DNA of 64,000 nucleotides. Origin: Zerene cesonia. Taxonomy: Eukaryota; Arthropoda; Insecta; Lepidoptera; Pieridae. Positions within the stretch are counted from its first letter, which is position 1, and every line of letters begins with the position of its first letter. The stretch covers positions 7,006,001-7,070,000 of the forward strand of contig NC_052111.1 in the NCBI RefSeq assembly GCF_012273895.1, read 5' to 3'. The notes beneath the pieces are model-generated. The model was not told the DNA's origin, ran no database searches, and worked only from the letters and a program-made list of their open reading frames with translations. The position numbers and the translations under genes were made by a program. Shown piece after piece: positions 12,275-24,138 of this stretch.

Positions 12275-12479
12275 TCCTACCCTACTGATATTGTAAATGC
12301 GAAAGTTTGTAAGTATGTGTGTGTTTTTGTTGCTCTTTCGCGCAAAAACTACTCAACCGATTGCAATGAAATTTGGTACGTAGATAGCTGGACAACTGGA
12401 ATAACATATAGGCAACTTTTTATCCCGATATTCCTACGGGATATGGACTTACGCGGTTGAAACCGCGGGGCGCAGCTAG
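12275..12479 (+). mobile_element. Non-autonomous Helitron, subfamily B, near intact
   Basis: A 205-bp element starts TCCTAC and ends GCGCAGCTAG; the flanking bases are A on the left and T on the right. Diagnostic interior motifs are GCGAAAGTTTGTAAG, GTTGCTCTTTCGCGCAAAAA, ACCGATTGCAATGAAATTTG and CCCGATATTCCTACGGGATA. The last of these is itself an imperfect inverted repeat (CCCGATA / TACGGGAT), and the GC-rich end (ACGCGG..TGAAACCGCGGGG) forms the 3' hairpin just before CTAG. It resembles the described Lep1-type lepidopteran Helitron-like elements (family name from general knowledge). Confidence 0.85.
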
Positions 12480-14208
12480 TTTTTTTATAAATATATCTTA
12501 GATCTTAAACGTCCTTTCAGTTATATTCTCAGAGTAATATAAAAATTTAGTTTACTGATATTTAATTTGTGTTATTGTTTTACAAATATTGCGTTTGTTG
12601 ATGGTCAATGTAACAGATATAATTTCATTGATGTATTTTATTTACAGATAGTGTATACAATTTGCCGCATGTACCAACATTTACTTTTCCAAAAAAAAAA
12701 ACGACCATATTTTCATCCTATCATTATTTCAGACACTAGTGGTATTTATTGATTATTTCTGTTCTTTGCATAATGCCTCTACTTAGATCACAATAATTAA
12801 TATGTTTTACAGGCAGCATAAAATTCCTTATTTCTATAATACAATTGTTACGATTGTTTTCCTGAAACAAACAAATGCAAACAAGAAGTTAAACATTTCA
12901 TTACATAAATTGATTAAAATACAAAGAGATATTTTATAGAATAAACAAAAATATTACTAACAATGCTTCATCAACGCAATAGATACCTATAGACTTACTA
13001 CATCAATGAAGTCACTCCTTACAATATAATATCCTAGGAAACCCGAGTAGCAAGACTCTTGGGAAACCATCTGTATCCTCGAGAGACCTCTCGATCATTC
13101 TAGTAGGACTATTGTTCTACCATAATTAGTTAACAGACATTTCTCGCCTTTACTTTCAATTGTAAGGAAGCGTGGTAATCTCATTGTAGGTACATACATT
13201 TGCATATTATTGAAGCGTTGCTTTGTGTTGCAGGGTCGTACTCGAATTGAGAGAGGCCCTAATTATATTCATATTGATATGACTTATTGTTCATTGTGAT
13301 CAAAATATTATATATATTGTGTTTATTATTAGTATTTTTATTTATTAATTTAGTTTATCTTATTTATTTATTTAGTTTTATATGTACTCTTCCCATATAT
13401 AAATAAATTTAAATCATTTAATCGAAGGAAATAAACAAAAAACAGCACATGTAATTTTCAAATGAGGTAGAGGGAACTCTCCTACTACAGGTTTTCTTAA
13501 CTTCTCAGGCGAGTTCCAAGTAATGTAACCACACACCCAGGCTATATTAAAATAAATAAATTGTTTGAATTGTTTAAATAAATTGTTAAACGTTGTTAAT
13601 TGTTAAAATCATATTCTCTAGAGTGGGTGACATTTATTCTCCAATGGCAGTTTACCTTTCGATAAAAGCCTGCCTAGTCGAAAGATTCCCATTTCCTTCA
13701 TTAGGTATGAAGCTGTTCTGACCCATCCTGGTCCAGCTACAGCTACTGTTTCCACCGTCTTCCTCTATTTCTCATTCCATTCCAATATAGTTCTTGTCCA
13801 CTCGTTATCTCTCAACATATTATGCATTTGATACGATATGATATTTCGATATTTGCATATATTTTTAATTTAGTTCTACTTTTATTTGTACATACAATTA
13901 TATCATATCTATTCTCCGAATTCGATTTATCATAAAGATTTGTGAAAATAAATGGGGCCTCTAAACGTATATCTAAGAAAATGCAATACTGCGAGTTACT
14001 ATGATAGAAATCGAGCTTCAAGGTTGGCTGTGTAATAACATTAATTGTACTCGTATTACATGTAATCTGCGCTCAGATTGACGATTAGGATAACTATTAA
14101 ATTTTATATTGCATCTAGGTGTTATTGGTTAAGCTACAATACATTAAACGTGATTGGAATTGATCTACTTCTTATTTATGTTGAATGACTTGTAGAGGCC
14201 TGTTGAGG
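12480..14208. other. AT-rich DNA without recognisable gene
   Basis: No gene recognised. A slightly GC-richer block lies at about 13620-13770, without a usable ORF. Runs of TTTA-type sequence occur at about 13320-13410. Confidence 0.45.
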
Positions 14209-14546
14209 TCTGTCATAGTCGGCATTGGAGCTGGTGGGTCGCCTGATGGTAAATACTACCACCGCCAATGAACATTTGGAGAGGCATAAGGTCAAATTGC
14301 AGACCCTACACCTCTACAAATGAATTGCCGACTTTAAATTGGGAAAGGATTAACGAGAGGAATAAAGGAAAGGACTGGGAAGGGTAAGGAAAAGGATACG
14401 GGCTTCTCCCCCACTTACCGAACGAAACACAACAACATAGTATTTCACAACAACAACTAGTATTTCACGCCGGTTTTCTATGGGGATGTGGTACTTCCCC
14501 GGTGCGAGCTGGCCCAATTCTAGCCGAAGCGTGCTCGAATCCCACA
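14209..14546 (+). repeat. GGTGGGTCGCC-family repeat, longest copy
   Basis: This 338-bp copy runs from TCATAGTCGGC through GGAGCTGGTGGGTCGCCTGA, CTACCACCGCC, AACATTTGGAGAGGC, GCAGACCCTACACCTC, a purine-rich GGAAAGGA stretch and finally GAGCTGGCCCAATTCTAGCC. Within it ACAACAACTAGTATTTCACG duplicates a neighbouring AACAACATAGTATTTCAC. Other copies: 17851-18041, 22936-23145, 27070-27195 on the plus strand; 35021-35243 and 44141-44417 on the minus strand. It is a known type of dispersed lepidopteran repeat with no coding capacity; its class is not evident from structure. Confidence 0.75.
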
Positions 14547-16739
14547 TAAAAATTTAGGTTATTAAATATGTTATCTGAATTGTGCCTACTGAGGCCCTGT
14601 TTGAGTTTGTTATAAAATGGATGATATAAAATATCTTTATATTCCTCAATATTGTGATTGCTTCCAGTTACGAATGAATTTTATGGTAAATTTATTATCA
14701 ACTTTAAGAACTTAATGTGACCTTCATGTACATAATATATCAAACATCTTGTTAATGTTAAAAGAAAACAAAAATTTCAAATATTACACCCTTTTTTTCT
14801 TTTTTTCTTAATAACAATTTCGTTAAAATTTTCCAGCAATTACTACATAACAATAAAAACCTCTACTTACTTCCTTTGATACTATCGCGCTAATAAGAAT
14901 AAATTAACGATTAATTAAATGTTAACATCGCCTGAAAATAAGGAAGCCTAACAACCACTATACGTTAAACCTATTTCACGTTCCAAAACTGTAATAATTG
15001 ATTGATTTAAAGTTAACGCTGTAGGTCTCACTAAACTGGTCGTAAGTGTAAATGATAAACGATCTATATGACCTCCTATGTGAAATTAAATTCGATACAT
15101 TAGTTGAGGAAGTGTGTTATATGTTTTAATAGCAGACATCGCAATGGTTGACGAATGGAATGCAGATAATTGCAATAGATTCTTGCAGGTTTTTTTTTTG
15201 ATTTTGAGTAACGAAGCGCGTGTAACTCTTAGCTTATTTATGACTTTGTTTCTATATAAGCTGGCGGTGGCGTCATGGATATTTAAAGATTAAAGTCCCT
15301 TTTATAATAGATTAAAAATTAACTTAACCTCTTTAAAACATTTTAGAAATTATTAATTATTATGTTCGTAGAAATGCGATACTCTAAATAAACAAAGTTT
15401 TAGTAAACAACATTTCTAGGGACAGGTGCAACTCTAAATTCTACATAACTGTTAGTTATCAAATACAATAAAGTTAACCGTCTTATATGTTGAATTGGAT
15501 TTCAAAATATTCGTATATCTTTGCTCCATATATCTTTAAAAACTTTTAGCCTCTATTTTAAATGCATTTACATGATGCCGGTTGATCTCAATTATATACT
15601 CTTCGATTACTAAAAGGCATAGACAAGGACACAGTTTGAGATTGCTCCTGGGAAGGCTGACAGTTTCCGGCGTCTCGGGCGATAATGATTTTTACTCGCA
15701 GTTACTAAAGCAATAAGATATTAGTAATGAAGCACCGTAGAAAATGAAAATAAATTAAGAATATTTTCAAACAACTGATACATTGTATATGTATCAAATG
15801 CTCCTAGCAAAATTGAGTAAAAATTAATCAAATAAATAATCTTATCTAATCAAATTTTAATAAAAATTTCATTCATGATCATTCATAATTAATTAAAATT
15901 CATTTGTATTATAAATACCCTTTGATCATCTATTTGGTACTTTATCTCCAAATGCCCGTCACCAACGATAAAACTTTCACCTCTTTCAACCTTTCCTCTT
16001 CACCACCACCGGTGCTGTTTTATGTCAGAAACCTTTTAGAGACCCTATGTTCCCGCACAAAAATCGAGCGGTGGTGATCGCTTACCATCAAGGGAATCAT
16101 CGGCTTATTTGCACTCCGTTCCATAACAAATAACACAAAAACTACAAAATTGTAAACTCACTAAATCTACCATGATTATCCAACGAGCTTTGCTATCTAC
16201 CCATTATAATTAATCATTCAACAATCGATACATATTTAAACCAGTCATTAAGCATGTACATATAGTTCTAATAACTACAATTAAACGAATACCAAACGAC
16301 AAACTAGATAAAAACGCATAATCAAAACGAGAAATTCAAATAAAGCTGCAGTTTTTATATGGAGCAGGATTATTAGAATTCAATATCATTGTTATACCTC
16401 CGACATTCATTTGTATAATTATGCCGCAAAAATGTTTGTGACACGTTTATAATTAATGGTGAGTTTGAATAAATACGATTGTTATGTGTACAACTTCTTA
16501 CAGCATTTTTGTTCTTTTTATTATTGCTTACGCCTTTGTAACTACCGTCCTATTAGGTTTCCTGGAAGAGGTTCATTATAAAAATTGCGTACAAAAGGTG
16601 ATGTTATTGATAAGCTTATAACGTCGCTTCTTGTATTGCTGTTATTTGTTTACACTTTTTAAATATCGATTACAGTCAATGACATGAAAATGAAATGTTG
16701 ATTCATTTTATATCAGTAAATGCAACAATTGTTTGATCT
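14547..16739. other. AT-rich DNA without recognisable gene
   Basis: No gene recognised. A stretch at about 16545-16680 starting TTTCCTGGAAGAGG faintly resembles the LINE end at 38745-38961, but the match is too short to call. Confidence 0.45.
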
Positions 16740-16870
16740 GAACGAAGAGTACAATATGAAAGTCTTCCAGAGAAGAGTAACTTCTAGGAAAGCACGTTCC
16801 ATCTTAGGCTAGACTTCTCAGCTTATCATTATGCGAGATCGTGGTCAAGCGTTCCCTATTCAACGAATAA
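16740..16870 (+). repeat. LINE-like repeat fragment ('GCGAGATCGTGGTCAAG')
   Basis: The segment contains CCAGAGAAGAGTAACTTC, AAAGCACGTTCCATCTTAGG and TATGCGAGATCGTGGTCAAG. This string is recurrent in lepidopteran genomes and probably belongs to a retrotransposon 3' region. Only one copy is in the window, so the assignment depends on general recognition. Confidence 0.4.
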
Positions 16871-17291
16871 AAAAATAGGACTAGGTTATAGGTATATAAT
16901 CGATCTATTTGTCATTTTAATTTGATTGACCGCGTTGTTTATGTTTAGTAAATAAATTTAATTTCAATTCATTTGCAAATAGCACAGGTGCCTTATAATT
17001 ACAGGACTTCTTGCAAGCCTTTGCGTCTTTTTACATTGTTGCTCAAACACCGTGTTCTCTCGAACTTCTAGTCCTTTCTTAAGTGGTTATATGTATTTGT
17101 AATTATAATAAATTCATATAAAGTTTTATGAATTACTCATGAAATAATTATGTAGAGTTTATTCATGGAGTTTTTTGCTCACATGCCACTGATTATAATT
17201 AAAAATGTGATAGATCGCTCGTAAATGTTTATTACCAGCAAACAGTTTTTTTATTGTGATGAATATTGATGTTAGCCTGAAAAGCTACTAC
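16871..17291. other. AT-rich DNA without recognisable gene
   Basis: No feature recognised. Confidence 0.5.
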
Positions 17292-17485
17292 ACCTTAGCA
17301 CGGACGCGTGAGTGAGCTGAAGGTTCACCCTGGTAGCGACAGGCTCGAGGCCCCCCTTGACGGGGGTTACGAACCTCGTCTTTGGCTGTCGCATGAATGG
17401 ATGGAGCCGGAAGGGCTATACTCGATCGGGCAATCACGCTGGTGGGTAGTAAATAGCAGTGCTTTAGAAGTGCGAGCGAGTGTCA
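17292..17485. other. GC-rich structured block of unknown identity
   Basis: This block is much richer in G and C than the kilobases around it. It contains three nested stems: GCGACAG 17336-17342 with CTGTCGC 17386-17392, CGAGG 17346-17350 with CCTCG 17374-17378, and CCCCC 17352-17356 with GGGGG 17362-17366 (loop TTGAC). It overlaps a 73-codon plus-strand ORF with no identifiable domain. It could be a retrotransposon untranslated region or the end of another mobile element; I do not recognise it. Confidence 0.5.
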
Positions 17486-17589
17486 AACTTTCTATTGTTT
17501 ATTTTCTATTAAAACGTACCGCACCATAATTAAAAAAATATACACCCAATAATGTTAAAAAAAAAATCTCTAAATAAATAAATAACACA

Positions 17590-17762
17590 TCTGCAAGTGC
17601 CGTCAATCACGATGAAACTACTGAACGGATTCTAATGAAATTTGGTATACAGACAGGGTATGAGCTGACTTATGCGATAGGATACTTTAAATCCCGATTT
17701 AATGCTCTCTTAGGATAAAACAGGAATCTTGATATCTGGGCGGAGCCGAGACGAGCGCTTAG
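17590..17762 (+). mobile_element. Non-autonomous Helitron, subfamily D (degenerate)
   Basis: Interior motifs GCCGTCAATCACGATGAAAC, AATGAAATTTGGTATACAGA and GGGCGGAGCCGAGACGAGCG match subfamily D, best seen at 36488-36677. The 3' end reads CGCTTAG instead of CTAG and the 5' end is decayed. Confidence 0.7.
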
Positions 17763-17850
17763 TAACACATATTTTAATATTTAGAACCTTAGAATATACA
17801 GATTGTAGGATAGTATAGTATTATTTTATTATCACTAAAATGATGCTTTT

Positions 17851-18041
17851 TATGACGTAATGACGGGCAACTGATCTGGTGGTTCGCCTGATGGTAAGCA
17901 ATATCCACCGTCTGTGAACATTTGCAGAGGACTGAGAAGATCGAGGAAAAGGCTCCGGCTGCTTCTACTTCACGCCGATCTCTGCGAGAGTATGGTTGCT
18001 TCACCTCTGCGAGCTGGCCCAATTTTTGACAAAGCGTACTT
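17851..18041 (+). repeat. GGTGGGTCGCC-family repeat, divergent copy
   Basis: CTGGTGGTTCGCCTGATGGT, CCACCGTCTGTGAACATTTG and the closing GAGCTGGCCCAATTTTTGAC follow the order of the family at 14209-14546. The middle differs (CTTCACGCCGATCTCTGCG). Confidence 0.65.
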
Positions 18042-19519
18042 GACTTTTACACTCAAAATGATTTGCTAAATAATTCCAATTTCGAGTTCTATAAGAAGTA
18101 ATTTGTTTGTAGAGACTCAACATTCAATAAGCGTATGTAACCACGAAAAAGGCTCTATATAAGTCAAAGATTGCATCAATTTCATTTTCATTTCTCACCT
18201 ACGCTGCACTTCAATTAATTCTCATGTCATAGTTTTTGCAATAATAACATTATAATACAAATGTCGTTAGATTTTAATAAATGTTATAAAAGTACTAATC
18301 GTTGTTAAGATTTATTAATACTGTCAACGTTTTGTTCGTTGTCCGAGTACAGTTCGATTTGATTGATATCTACTGAATAACTGAACTGGTTTCATTGTTA
18401 GTGACTAGTTTCTTAAAATAATGTCTTAATTTGCCTCTTAAAGGTATTATGTTTTATTCATTTTAAAAAATTATCGAACGTTTGCGAATTAATGATTTAA
18501 GTGTTGATGTGTTAAGAGAGTTATAGGATGGAATTATACTTAGAGATCGTAACAAATATGGGGTTTTACGGGTTTGAAGTCTATATTCAATAGAAATATA
18601 AATATAAATAGAAACATCATATCGTAATCACCGCCTCGTAGATATCAATGTCGATTCCTATTTCTATAATTCTGTAGGTACTCCGTTTTTATTTTATTTA
18701 CATAAAGAATAATATAAACCGTTTCGGTGGTACATATTACATGTAATATGTAATATGAAAATATAAAGTTTGATTTACACTAAAAAATATTCTTAGTATA
18801 TTTTTGAAAATCAGGTAAAAATTACGAGGACTTTCTACCATTCATTATATATACTGATAATGAAAGAAAGTCTTCGCCATTGCAAACACAAAAGAACCTT
18901 AAAATATTTCAAATTAAATTTTCACTACAACACCGAAAAAAGTAATTTATTGATAGCTATTTTAAATAAAAAAACCGCTGCAATTAGCGCATACCCAAGT
19001 TGTCTTACCTTAATTAATGAATTACAGAACCTTAATAAATGATATATAAAATAGCATACACATAAATTATATTTGTACTCGGTACAGCATCGATCATCGC
19101 GTTTTAATTGTATTAATATGAGAGTATATTAAAGATGAGTATCAATAAAAAATAAGAAATGTTAGTATACCAATTAAGAACGCCTGCATCCGCTGCTATA
19201 ATGGTCATTCGCTTGACAAAATCATGTTTTTTCTCAAGAGTCATATTGAAAATGTATCGAGAAACTATTTGCTATTAAAATGACGACATTTTTTGAATAT
19301 AAATATGTCACCGTCGGACGTTTAATTCACGTAGTTTTTAAAAATTATGGACGATATATGATTAGAATTTTAAGAAAGCTTAAAAATAAATTATTTATAA
19401 TTGTTTAAAAAAATATATTGTGTATATAAGTAAACAATAAATTCGCACAGACAGCTTTATATTTATAAAATTTGTAATAAAAGGTAGTATAAAAAGGTGT
19501 TTTTATTAATTTTGATGAA
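18042..19519. other. AT-rich DNA; 22-bp palindrome at 18731-18752
   Basis: No gene recognised. A perfect 22-bp palindrome (TACATATTACA and its complement) lies at 18731-18752. Confidence 0.5.
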
Positions 19520-19686
19520 TCTATACTAATATCATAAAGCTTAAGAGTTTGTTTGTTTGTTTGTTTGAACGCACTAATCTCATAAACTACTGGTCTGATT
19601 TGAAAAATTCTTTCTGTGTTAGATAGCCCATTTATTGAGGATGGCTATAGGCAATATATGTACCACGGGCGAAGCCGTGCCGCTTG
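19520..19686 (+). mobile_element. Non-autonomous Helitron, subfamily A
   Basis: A 167-bp copy starts TCTATACTAATATCATAAAG after an A. It carries the (TTTG)4 run, GAACGCACTAATCTCATAAA and GTGTTAGATAGCCCATTTAT. The 3' hairpin CACGG (19664-19668) / CCGTG (19675-19679) is intact, but the terminal CTAG has mutated to CTTG. Confidence 0.8.
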
Positions 19687-19721
19687 TAATATTTATTGAG
19701 TGTAGTAGTTAGTAGATCAAG

Positions 19722-19790
19722 GTGCTGGTAAATCACCTGATGGTTCCAAGCCAGTAATATCCAAAATACCAACATTTATTACTTATAATT
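19722..19790 (+). repeat. Fragment of GGTGGGTCGCC-family repeat
   Basis: GCTGGTAAATCACCTGATGG followed by AAGCCAGTAATATCC and CAACATTTATT resembles a decayed opening of the family. Weak match. Confidence 0.3.
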
Positions 19791-20055
19791 TTAATCATAA
19801 TGCTGTTGTACTGTTGAAAGACTTGATATTACTTTTGTATATTATCGTTGTACAAGTGTTTTATTAGCTTTTACATTTCTCTGTTATAAATGATGTAAAA
19901 GATATATTTGTTATCTAGTCCATACACATACTATATGTAATAGTCCTAAAAAACTTAATGTATGAATAAAAATGAAGAGCTAAGCGAGTACGGTTCGATA
20001 AATTTTTTATTTACATTTTTATTAAGGCACACGAAAATTTCTTATGATGAAAAAA

Positions 20056-20089
20056 TTGTACCACGGGTGAAGCCAGGGCGGATCGCTAG
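20056..20089 (+). mobile_element. Helitron 3'-end fragment, subfamily A
   Basis: GTACCACGGGTGAAGCCAGG then CGGATCGCTAG followed by T is the 3' terminus of subfamily A without the rest. The 5' portion is missing. Confidence 0.65.
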
Positions 20090-21964
20090 TAATATTATTG
20101 TATCAGGCGTACAAAGTAACCGCTAAACAAAATAAATCATCAATAAAAACGTTTATTATACACAGAATCGCCAACGTCCCTCCCTTGCACCACTTCCTAA
20201 TTCAGTTTCCGATGGCAACATGTACCGTTACTATACTGGACGAGCGAGTTTACTCGTACTGTTCATATAATTGCAGTTAATTCTGTATCTGGTGAAGATA
20301 TTCGATACAGGCTTATTGACGAATTGTGTGGCGCGTTCTGTTCTGAATGCCGGTTGGATGCATGACTTTTTGTCTAAGAGACATTTTAGGTGTATGACCC
20401 TTCCACTAGCATGCATTAATGTTTGGATCCAATCTACGAGTATTTTTAACGAATATTGCAAAATTATTCTCCGGTAAGTATCTTTATATCATGATTGTAT
20501 TTCTTATATTTCTTGAAATGCAGATCCCTTTTTCTATATATTTATGTCTAAGGAAGTCCTGTAGGAAGAGGTAAGTTTCTTGTGAGCCTGCCATTAAAAT
20601 TGTCATAAAATTTCGACTCAAATCCATGGATTCCCAGGTTGCAAAAAAATGTCATATGTCGTGTCCCATGTCTTTAGTAAGTAGAAACATTTTTAATTCA
20701 TTCCAAGCGTTCAATTTTAAGCTTCATCCAGGCATCGAACTCGGTTAATAAGCGCAAGCACAATGCCATGCTAATAAATTATATGCATCTCAAAAGTTAA
20801 GCGTAATTAACTCAAGGAGTTGAAATCAGCATTTTTGTTTCATAGTACCGGTGTACCTTTTAATTACATATATAGGATACGAACATAAGTAATTATAGGT
20901 ATGACATTAATTAATTAATTAGTAGAAACTCCGTTTCAGATCTCTTAATCTAATTGGCAAAGCTATTTATCTCCTAATTCCGACATTAATTCGTAAATAT
21001 TATTCGTTAAATTGTGCAAACAATATTGATATTAATTACACGTACAAATAAAACATATTTTCGTATACTGTATAAATTGATTTTAATTAATAATAGTTTA
21101 AATGATTGGCTATTACGACACGCATTTTATAAAACATCATACAAATTCTTTGGAACATTACGTAAGTGTGTGAAGGTCCAACATGATTTATTACAATGCC
21201 AAGGTATTTTATAGATTCCTCTTAATATCATAAAATATTTATGGTTACTATTAGTCAATCAAATGGGTAAATTAATATTTTATATTTAATGTATTATTAC
21301 ATTTTAAATGAATTTATCATTTCCATTCCCTTGAGAAGGCAAATAAAACTCGATCATTGGTAATAATAATTAAATATATCAATTTTCATTTATACAACCT
21401 TAGGATTGGGACAATTTGAGGTTTCGAAATGTTAATCAATCATGTATTTCGGAGGTTAAAATCTTTTAAATGATGCAATCATATTCTATAAGTTGTCTTC
21501 ATAATATTTAATACTAATATAAATAAAACATGAATTTACTACCAAAAGGGTTTTCGAACTTTTCTACATGAATTGAAAAATATACCTTATTTTCCATGTA
21601 GACGAATAAAAAACGCTGTGTCAAAGCTCAAAACTGAAAAGTTTCCCAGTTTCTCAGAATATATTAGGTACCAGAAAATTGTATACATTGTGAGATAGCG
21701 AAGTGTGTGCATTTATTCTTAAATTTCATCATTTTATTTTTTATTACTCTTTACCTAGTTTAAAAACAAAAAAAAAAACACACACACACTTGCTCTTATA
21801 TAGAGTGGTATATAATAAGATAAGATTTGAAAATATTATATTGCCGCCGATCTTCGATAAGCATACAAAGATTGCATTTAAACTGTCCGTTTGAAGTGGG
21901 TCAAAAAGAAGACGTGAGCTAGGGGAACCCAGCCTTTACCCAAAAGTGGGTCAAACATTGCTTA
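20090..21964. other. AT-rich DNA; one exon-like stretch near 20.3 kb
   Basis: No gene confirmed. A 67-codon plus-strand frame from 20271 runs into a consensus splice-donor-like CCG|GTAAGT at 20473/20474. A (CA)n run lies at about 21779-21789. Confidence 0.4.
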
Positions 21965-22130
21965 TCTGTACTAATATTATAAAGCTGATGAGTTTGTTTG
22001 TTTGAACGCACTAATCTCAGGCACTACTCATCCGATTTGAAAAATTCTTTCAGTGTTAGATAGCCCATTTATTGTGGAGAGCTATAGTCTATATTTACAT
22101 ATCACATTCGAAGCCGGAGCGAACCGCTAG
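21965..22130 (+). mobile_element. Non-autonomous Helitron, subfamily A, intact ends
   Basis: A 166-bp copy starts TCTGTACTAATATTATAAAG and ends GCGAACCGCTAG, with A on the left and T on the right. Interior motifs GAACGCACTAATCTCAGG and TTCAGTGTTAGATAGCCC match the family. The 3' hairpin is weakened (CATTCGAAGCCGGAGCG). Confidence 0.85.
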
Positions 22131-22874
22131 TAATAAATAAATAAACAAAAAGTCGCACATACATTCGTCGAGCGGGTATCAATATAGGGCTAGTTTGCTA
22201 CAGGACACAGGTGTCTGAGGCGTGGGAGAGAACCTTGGTCTTGAACTACGAGTTGCTTTTTATCAATTTGCACGTTCACTTTTATGGGAGAGGCTTTCGT
22301 TTAAACTGTTTATCTTATGAATAAAAACAATGTGCACCCACGTTATTTTATTATATTGCTTTGGTCAAATTAATAGCCGGGAATGTAAAGTAATTGGTGA
22401 TCACTCTTCGCTGGTATTTTTTGCGCAGTTATCGGGGATTCGCATCTTTTGAAAACGCAAAGATATTTCTAGAAGCTTCGTCAAAAGGACTATAAATTGA
22501 GTGAAAATATTTTCGTGCGGTTATTTATTTGGTCTTATTATTGTATATTGTATAACTGTCCGTGAATTCAAAACCTTTGTATGTGCCAAAACGTCAACAT
22601 TCTTTTTGATTTATAACCTTCCCTGCATCGTAAGTTTCGTAGAGTATCATTAGAATTGGTTAAGCCGTTCCACGTATTATACTAGATGAGCAACAAGACA
22701 TGCTCATAGACCGGTTAAAAAAAATAAACAAAAATGTTGTTTATTTATTAATATCTAGTCGTATAATTTTATTTTGTAGTAACCAATTTTGACCAGATCA
22801 CTCTTCAATTTATACAAGCAAAAGGACAGGCACTTTTATCTTAGTCTGTCTGTATCATGGTTATTGTTTACCAT
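22131..22874. other. AT-rich DNA without recognisable gene
   Basis: Contains a short segment at about 22615-22680 (AGTTTCGTAGAGTATCATTA, GGTTAAGCCGTTCC) resembling Helitron subfamily interiors, but no boundaries can be set. Confidence 0.35.
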
Positions 22875-22909
22875 TGATTACACGGGCGGAGCTGCGGGCG
22901 GAAAGCTAG
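22875..22909 (+). mobile_element. Helitron 3'-end fragment
   Basis: CACGGGCGGAGCTGCGGGCG followed by GAAAGCTAG and T is a typical GC-rich Helitron 3' terminus. The rest of this copy cannot be delimited. Confidence 0.55.
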
Positions 22910-22935
22910 TGTAAAATAATATATATTTTTTTTTT

Positions 22936-23145
22936 TATGTCATAGTCGGCAATGGAGCTGGTGGGTCGCCTGATGGTAAGCGCTACCACCGCCCATCAAC
23001 ATTTGGAGAGGCGTAAGGTCAAATTAAAGACCTTTCGCCTCTACAAATGGATTGCCGACTTTAATTGGGAAGGGAATGGGAAAGGATTGATGAGAGGAAT
23101 AAAGGAAAGGGCTGGGAAAGGTAAGGAAAAGGATATGGGCCTCCT
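22936..23145 (+). repeat. GGTGGGTCGCC-family repeat
   Basis: Opens after a T-run with ATGTCATAGTCGGCAATGGA and continues GCTGGTGGGTCGCCTGATGG, GCTACCACCGCCC, AACATTTGGAGAGGCG, then TTAATTGGGAAGGGAATGGG and a purine-rich end. Very similar to 14209-14400 but lacks that copy's last ~130 bp. The 66-codon ORF across it is a by-product. Confidence 0.75.
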
Positions 23146-23224
23146 AAAATAATAATCAATACAAAACAAAATCACCTACAAATTGTCACAACAAAACCAA
23201 ATTTAAAAGGGCCAACAACATTGC

Positions 23225-23340
23225 CAGAATTTTCACATGAAGGTTTCATATAAAGGTTCAGTTTCCCAGTAAAAAGCTATTATGCATCAAAAATAAAAAA
23301 AAAAACAGTCGAATAACCTCCTCCTAGTGAAGTCGGTTGG
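23225..23340 (-). repeat. 'GAAGTCGG' repeat fragment
   Basis: The plus strand reads CAGTTTCCCAGTAAAAAGCT, then AATAACCTCCTCCTAGTGAAGTCGG. This is the complement of the ACCGACTTC...TTTACTGGG repeat at 10632-10800. Partial. Confidence 0.55.
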
Positions 23341-23345
23341 AAATA

Positions 23346-23919
23346 AAGTAAATACCACGAGATACAAAGCACAATGTATGTTTTCTATTAGCTCGCGTGA
23401 GTACTCACTGATTAATTATACTCTTAAATGAAATTATCAACTTCCCTCCATTAGCTTGCCACTCTTTTGCATTCAGTTAATTACCTAATAAATTGCTTAA
23501 GTAATCGGTGTTAATATATTTAATCGGCTGATTGTTTACGTTGAAGTTACACTCGCGAATGGACCGAATTTTACAGATTTTTTCGTTATTGCGCGGATCA
23601 GATTTCGAGGAAGAGACAAGTAACATCTTAGTCTCTCTGTGACCACGCTCGCTGTGTTTGAAACGTCGGGTTAAATTATATGATTTAAATCGCGTTTAAA
23701 ATCCGTTAAAAAGTAATTAAGTAATTTTCCTTATATAACAGTTTCTTATGAAATATTTAAATGGTTGTTAAAATGACGAAATTAATACGTATGTCCTATT
23801 TATAATTTGGCAAACATAGATAAGGACCCTTTCGATTGTTGTCTCTCTTGAGCTATGAATGTATAGCGAATATATTGTTTATTTCTATTGTTATCTTAAA
23901 AATCTACAATTTTCTACAA
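23346..23919. other. Non-coding DNA
   Basis: No feature recognised. A modest CpG-containing segment lies at about 23590-23690. Confidence 0.45.
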
Positions 23920-24138
23920 TTACTACTTACATTATGAATGCGAATGTAACTCTGTCTGTCTATTCTTTCTATACTTCTGAACCCAATTTGATGAGATAAG
24001 GTACAGATACAGTTTGCGACCCAAAAAAGGACATGAGATAGCTTTCATCCCCTAAATTTCACAGAAACGGGAGTAATGTGTGGAAAACTTTTTTTTTTTT
24101 CATTTAACTACGCGGGCAAAGGCGCGGGCGAAAAATGT
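23920..24138 (+). mobile_element. Non-autonomous Helitron, subfamily E (decayed)
   Basis: TACTACTTACATTATGAATGCGAATGTAAC is a decayed shared 5' end; GTCTGTCTATTCTTTC, ACTTCTGAACCCAATTTGAT and GGACATGAGATAGCTTTCAT form the interior. The end CGCGGGCAAAGGCGCGGGCG is the GC-rich 3' region but has lost CTAG. A 5'-truncated relative is at 62998-63130. Confidence 0.6.

Noticed and set aside
21982..22010. Hammerhead ribozyme core (CTGATGAG...)
   Set aside because: The string is part of the Helitron subfamily A interior; the required GAAA and stem geometry are absent.
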